Positions 13,634 through 17,795 of a stretch of 17,795 bases of DNA are shown piece after piece; position 1 is the stretch's first letter, and each line of letters starts with the position of its first letter. The DNA is taken from assembly GCA_002392545.1 (NCBI GenBank), contig DGHF01000209.1, forward strand, positions 1 through 17,795, written 5' to 3'. Under the pieces are notes generated by a model, which worked only from the letters and a program-made list of their open reading frames with translations, was not told where the DNA came from and made no database searches. A program made the translations under genes and the position numbers. The stretch comes from Ruminococcus sp. UBA3855 (GTDB taxonomy: Bacteria; Bacillota; Clostridia; Oscillospirales; Ruminococcaceae).

Positions 13634-15547
13634 ATGAAAAACCGAAAACGTCTTGCCGTATTGATGGCAGGAGTCAATATTAAAACTTATCAGCATATGT
13701 TCCTTGACGGAATTATTTCGCAGGCTTTCGCCTTGAATTATGATGTTGTTATCTTTGCGCCGTTCACGAGCTATGAAAACAGGACAGAATACCAGCTCGG
13801 AGAAAACCACATTTTTGACCTTGTGAATTATGAGGAATTTGATGCTGTGTTATATGCACCGTGCGCCCTGAATAATCATCTTTTGCGTGAAATGGTAGAA
13901 AATCAGCTCCGTGAAAGGTGTCATGTCCCTGTTATCGCATTGGAAAGCGACAATTCAGAATTTCACGATATTATGGTAGATGATGAAACCGCCTTTGAAC
14001 TGGTAACAACTCACCTGATTGAAAAGCACCATCTGAAAAAAATTATCTGTCTGACCGGATTCAAGGATAATTTACAAGCTGAACTACGCTTACAAGGTTA
14101 CAAAAATGTCATGGAAAAACATGGGCTTGCCATTCCGGAGGAATATGTTATTTACGGCGATTTCTGGAAACAAGCAGGAATTGACCTTGCAGAACGCATT
14201 GCATCAGGGAAAATTGAAAAGCCGGAAGGGATTGTCTGTTGCTGTGATACGGTTGCAATTTCACTCTGTAACCGTCTGATTGAATTGGGAGTAAAAGTGC
14301 CACAGGATATTTTAATTGTCGGGTATGATGCCGGAAGCGAAGCGGAAGAAAATGTTCCCTCAATTACAACCTATGTCCGCCCAATTGTAGATATGGGAAT
14401 ACAGGGAGTTTTGAAGGCACATGAACTCATTACCGGAGAAAAAGCTGTTCCCATCCGTCAAGACAAAGGTCGTCTTGTCTTAGCAGAAAGTTGCGGATGT
14501 GGAAGAGATTTCAAGCAGACATTCGAACAACGTCAGAAAGAAATTCATGATACAGAAGATTTCCGGAAAATCTTTGAAAGCATCCCCATGGCGGAATGTC
14601 TCAATTCCACCACGACATTAAATGAACTGCTCAACAAAATCATGGACCATTTTTATTTGATTAACGGCTTTACAGACTGGTATATGTGCCTTTGTGACCA
14701 ATGGGACGATATTTCTAAAAATACCGATAACCCAGAAGATTACAACCATTACACGGATTCCATGCATTTGCGCATTTCGTGTACGAATTATATTGGCTGT
14801 GTCATTGATGAAGTATTCCCCAAAAGTCAGATTCTCCCCATCCTGCATGAAGACAGAGAGAAACCATGTGCCTATTATGTCACGCCATTGCATTTCAATG
14901 AACGTTGTTTCGGGTACACAGCTCTTGGATACGGTGACAGACCAATGGCATTTGATTCCCTCTATCATGCATGGATTCGAAACGTCAATAATGCACTGGA
15001 ATTTATGAGAATCCGGAATAATTTCAACTCCATGACACAGCGGTTATTTACCAAATCCATCCGTGACACGCTGACAGGTATCTATAACAGACAAGGCTAC
15101 AAGCATTTTTCAGAAGAATTATTCGAAAAGGCGAAAAAATCAGCTCCCGAAAAAAAATTGTTGATTCTCGCAGCCGACCTTGATTGTCTGAAAATCATCA
15201 ATGACACTTATGGTCATCTTGAGGGAGATAATGCCATTTCAGTGGTTGCAAATGCCTTGAATACTTGCTTTGAATACGGCGAAATCTGCGCACGAACTGG
15301 CGGAGATGAATTTCTGGTAATTGGGTGTGCGGACTATTCCAAAGAAAAACCGGAACAGTATCTCGATTATATCCGCCGATTTTTTGAGCGATATAATGCC
15401 GATTCCGGAAAGCCTTATCAGGTAGAAGCCTCCCTTGGCTACGTCTGCGAAACCGTGAAAGACGGCGACACACTTCAATCTTTTATGGACATTGCAGACA
15501 CTAGGATGTACGAAAATAAAGTCATGCGAAAGAAAAACAGAAGATGA
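13634..15547 (+). CDS. Cytoplasmic sugar-binding-fold / GAF-like / GGDEF protein (putative ligand-controlled diguanylate cyclase)
   Basis: It probably makes c-di-GMP from two GTP under control of a bound small molecule. Residues 1-285 look like a LacI-type periplasmic-binding fold (RLAVLMAGVN, IVGYDAGSEAEENVPSITTYVRP) ending in ESCGCG (Cys287). There is no helix-turn-helix before it and no signal peptide or membrane segment, so the sensor is cytoplasmic. About 290-470 is a helix plus a GAF-like region (PLHFNERCFGYTALGYG). The GGDEF domain spans about 477-630 with RDTLTGIYNRQGY, DLDCLKIINDTYGHLEGD and an intact GGDEF (556-560). The RxxD inhibitory site is replaced by EYGE (547-550), so feedback inhibition is probably absent. 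AAAGGAG lies 11 nt before the ATG. It has its own promoter, and the cellulase gene follows 41 nt later. The ligand is unknown; a cellulose-derived sugar is a guess from context. Confidence 0.9.
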   Translation: MKNRKRLAVLMAGVNIKTYQHMFLDGIISQAFALNYDVVIFAPFTSYENRTEYQLGENHIFDLVNYEEFDAVLYAPCALNNHLLREMVENQLRERCHVPVIALESDNSEFHDIMVDDETAFELVTTHLIEKHHLKKIICLTGFKDNLQAELRLQGYKNVMEKHGLAIPEEYVIYGDFWKQAGIDLAERIASGKIEKPEGIVCCCDTVAISLCNRLIELGVKVPQDILIVGYDAGSEAEENVPSITTYVRPIVDMGIQGVLKAHELITGEKAVPIRQDKGRLVLAESCGCGRDFKQTFEQRQKEIHDTEDFRKIFESIPMAECLNSTTTLNELLNKIMDHFYLINGFTDWYMCLCDQWDDISKNTDNPEDYNHYTDSMHLRISCTNYIGCVIDEVFPKSQILPILHEDREKPCAYYVTPLHFNERCFGYTALGYGDRPMAFDSLYHAWIRNVNNALEFMRIRNNFNSMTQRLFTKSIRDTLTGIYNRQGYKHFSEELFEKAKKSAPEKKLLILAADLDCLKIINDTYGHLEGDNAISVVANALNTCFEYGEICARTGGDEFLVIGCADYSKEKPEQYLDYIRRFFERYNADSGKPYQVEASLGYVCETVKDGDTLQSFMDIADTRMYENKVMRKKNRR

Positions 15548-15588
15548 AAGCAGGAACTTTATTCACTTGAAAGAAAGGTGTAGTATTT

Positions 15589-17795
15589 ATGAAAAAACAC
15601 AGTCAGAAAATTTTGTCCGGCATTTCCGCCGTTTTGATGCTGACACAATGTGCAATGCTTCCGGCATTTGCAGGCGAACAGCTTGGACAGGGCGACTTTC
15701 AGAATGGTGTTGGCTTGCCTTGGCACATCTGCGAAAGTATGACCGGAAAAATGGATTTTGAAATTGACAACGGCTCATATAATATCACCATCGTAAACCC
15801 CGGAGGGGTATCGAATGGCGGTGAAGACAGATGGGACTGTCAATTCCGGCATAGAAACTTAACGCTCGTATCTGGTCACACTTATCGTCTGACCTATAGC
15901 GTATGGGCAAGCAATTCCGGCTGGATGTATTCGAAAATTGGCGACATGACCAATGATGATGCGGAATTATGGCATTCCAACGGCAACCGCCTGAACATGA
16001 ACTATATGGAAAATGCATCCATTGCCGACGTAGAAACTGCCCTCAAATCCGCCACCCCAACAGGTGAATGGAAAGACTATAATTCATGGGAAGGTGTCAG
16101 CATCAACGGCAACCAATGGAATACATTCGCCTATGAATTCACACTCGGTTCAAACGGAGAACGTGCGACTTCTGCAAATGGTACTGGAGAATGGACGTTT
16201 CATTTTGGCGGAAACGGACAGTATACACCGTCTGTCTGCTTCCCTGCCGGAACACAATTGAAGTTTGACAATCTGGTATTACTGGATATGACGGACAATT
16301 CGAATGATTATGTTGCTGAACCTGCTTGGAATCGTGCCGATATTTTGACCAATCAGGTGGGATATTTCCCGAACGTTGTCAAGAAAGCAACGCTTTTGTC
16401 TGACAGTACGGAAAGTATCGCCTTTGAGTTGAAAGACTCCAGCGGAAAAAGCGTTTTCTCCGGTAATTCTGAGGTATTCGGAAAAGATGAGGATTCCGGC
16501 GACAATGTGCATATTCTCGATTTCACCGACTGCCACACGGAGGGGACATATTATCTTGAAACCGAAGACGGTAAGAAAAGCCGTGAATTTAAAATCGGTA
16601 TTCAGGAAGAATATTCCGGAATGCTATATGATGCACTGAATTATTTTTATCAGAACCGTTCCGGAATTTCGATTGAATCACAATATATCACTTCCGGAGA
16701 TGCGCAGAAATTAGCCCGTTCAGCTGGTCATACCTCTGACATGGCAACCATTCAACAGACTTGGGGCTATACAGGCACATCCGGTACACAGGACGTTTCC
16801 GGCGGTTGGTATGATGCCGGAGACCATGGAAAATATGTCGTCAATGGCGGTATTTCCCTCTGGCTGATGCAGAATCAGTATGAAAGAGCCTTGAAAAACG
16901 GAGATGTTTCCGCCTACGCAGACGGCACAATGAAACTCCCTGAAAATTCTAACGGCTACCCTGATTTACTCGACGAAGCACGCTATGAAATGGAATGGAT
17001 GCTGAAAATGATTGTCAAGGATGGTTCTTGCCAAAATATGGCATATCATAAAGTACATGACATCAAATGGACTGCCCTCGCCGTTGCGCCTGCCGACGAC
17101 CCCGAAGAACGTATTCTCAAGCCCCCGACAACTGCCGCAACACTCAACCTTGCAGCGTGTGGAGCACAGGCTTATCGTCTTTGGAAAGATATTGACCCCA
17201 CTTTTGCGGAACAGTGCCTGACCGCTGCACGAAATGCCTATGATGCCGCCAAAAATCACCCCGATATGTATGCACCTCTTGACGAGTCCATTGGGGGCGG
17301 TGCGTATGGGGATGATGATGCAACAGATGAATTTTATTGGGCGGCTTGTGAATTGTATACATCCATTGGCGAAGACCGCTATTACAAAGATATGCAGAAT
17401 TCTACCCATTTTCTGGAAGTCCCGACGGCATTAAACGGCGGTGAATCTGTGGGAGTTGTGGGTAGTTTCGACTGGGGGCATACTGCCTCATTGGGTTCAT
17501 TAACCATGATTCTCAACAAGGAGAAACTCACTGAACAGGAAGCCTCTACCCTCGAAGACAATATTACATCTGCCGGAACGTATTTCCTGAATCTGGAAAA
17601 TAAACAGGGCTACGGCATTCCCTATGGTCAAAGTACCATCAGTTATGATGACAGCGACAAAGGCTATGTGTGGGGGTCAAATTCCTTTGTAGCAGACAAT
17701 GCCATTATCATGGCTTATGCGTATGACCTCAGCAGGAACACGGACTTTTTGAGCGGTGTTTCTGGTGCAATGGATTATTTGCTTGGGCGGAATCC
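15589..17795 (+). CDS. Secreted GH9 cellulase/endoglucanase with N-terminal CBM4-like and Ig-like domains (3' end cut)
   Basis: This is an inverting beta-1,4-glucanase exported to degrade cellulose or related glucans. The order is a signal peptide (1-28, cleavage after AFA), a beta-rich module of about 180 residues (30-215) resembling CBM4/9 carbohydrate-binding domains, an Ig-like CelD_N domain (about 249-338, from ILTNQVGYFP) and the GH9 catalytic domain (from about 340). The nucleophilic-water/base motif WYDAGDHGKY is intact (Asp409 and Asp412). Other GH9 blocks are NGYPDLLDEARYEMEWML, PPTTAATLNLAA, GGAYGDDDATDEFYWAA and DYLLGRNP, where the window ends. The catalytic Glu, the PHHR-type loop and any dockerin or further binding module lie outside. 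735 codons are visible and the frame is open throughout. AAAGGTG precedes the ATG. With 41 nt from the GGDEF gene and no promoter in the gap, co-transcription is likely. Confidence 0.95.
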   Translation, partial: MKKHSQKILSGISAVLMLTQCAMLPAFAGEQLGQGDFQNGVGLPWHICESMTGKMDFEIDNGSYNITIVNPGGVSNGGEDRWDCQFRHRNLTLVSGHTYRLTYSVWASNSGWMYSKIGDMTNDDAELWHSNGNRLNMNYMENASIADVETALKSATPTGEWKDYNSWEGVSINGNQWNTFAYEFTLGSNGERATSANGTGEWTFHFGGNGQYTPSVCFPAGTQLKFDNLVLLDMTDNSNDYVAEPAWNRADILTNQVGYFPNVVKKATLLSDSTESIAFELKDSSGKSVFSGNSEVFGKDEDSGDNVHILDFTDCHTEGTYYLETEDGKKSREFKIGIQEEYSGMLYDALNYFYQNRSGISIESQYITSGDAQKLARSAGHTSDMATIQQTWGYTGTSGTQDVSGGWYDAGDHGKYVVNGGISLWLMQNQYERALKNGDVSAYADGTMKLPENSNGYPDLLDEARYEMEWMLKMIVKDGSCQNMAYHKVHDIKWTALAVAPADDPEERILKPPTTAATLNLAACGAQAYRLWKDIDPTFAEQCLTAARNAYDAAKNHPDMYAPLDESIGGGAYGDDDATDEFYWAACELYTSIGEDRYYKDMQNSTHFLEVPTALNGGESVGVVGSFDWGHTASLGSLTMILNKEKLTEQEASTLEDNITSAGTYFLNLENKQGYGIPYGQSTISYDDSDKGYVWGSNSFVADNAIIMAYAYDLSRNTDFLSGVSGAMDYLLGRN

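Noticed and set aside
15640..15654. Lipobox-like LTQC in the GH9 signal peptide
   Set aside because: Gln before the Cys is not accepted by lipoprotein signal peptidase consensus, and a good AFA cleavage site follows seven residues later.
1..17795. CRISPR arrays, tRNA or rRNA genes, insertion sequences, prophage genes
   Set aside because: No regular repeats, cloverleaf arms, transposase motifs or terminal repeats were seen while reading both strands.

Overview
The window looks like a chromosomal segment of a fibre-degrading member of the Bacillota (Clostridia, probably Oscillospiraceae/Ruminococcus-like). The evidence is Firmicute gene order in two housekeeping clusters (infC-rpmI-rplT with dprA-topA-trmFO; phoH-ybeY-era-yqzL-recO), strong GGAGG-type ribosome binding sites, a MutS2 with an Smr domain, a folate-dependent TrmFO, and a secreted family 9 cellulase at the right edge. 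The species assignment is inference; no rRNA gene is present.

Left part (1-6640, all minus strand): a divergent promoter at 6611-6639 drives infC-rpmI-rplT (translation initiation factor 3 and ribosomal proteins L35 and L20). Its leader of about 170 nt contains a terminator-like hairpin and a competing pairing, as expected of an L20-type attenuator. A rho-independent terminator follows rplT. A tightly packed, overlapping set lies beyond it: a SpoU/TrmH RNA methyltransferase, dprA (DNA uptake and recombination), topA (topoisomerase I) and trmFO (tRNA m5U54 methylation, cut by the window edge). No separate promoter was seen for this set, so terminator read-through is probable.

Middle (6698-13475, plus strand): a promoter at 6698-6726 leads into a small unrecognised ORF that seems to start at AUA. 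Then come phoH, ybeY and era (overlapping by 1 and 4 nt), the tiny yqzL, recO, two tandem paralogous small lipoproteins of unknown function, and mutS2, closed by a good terminator. This is an RNA, ribosome and DNA maintenance cluster: YbeY and Era mature 16S rRNA and the 30S subunit, RecO loads RecA, and MutS2 acts on collided ribosomes and/or recombination intermediates.

Right part (13542-17795, plus strand): a new promoter overlaps or abuts a cre-like operator and drives a two-gene unit. The first gene is a cytoplasmic sugar-binding-fold/GAF-like/GGDEF fusion, a putative ligand-controlled diguanylate cyclase without an I-site. Only 41 nt later comes a secreted GH9 cellulase with an N-terminal carbohydrate-binding-like module and an Ig-like domain, truncated by the window edge. 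The layout suggests that sugar sensing, c-di-GMP and cellulose degradation are linked. No tRNA, rRNA, CRISPR array, insertion sequence or prophage gene was seen.
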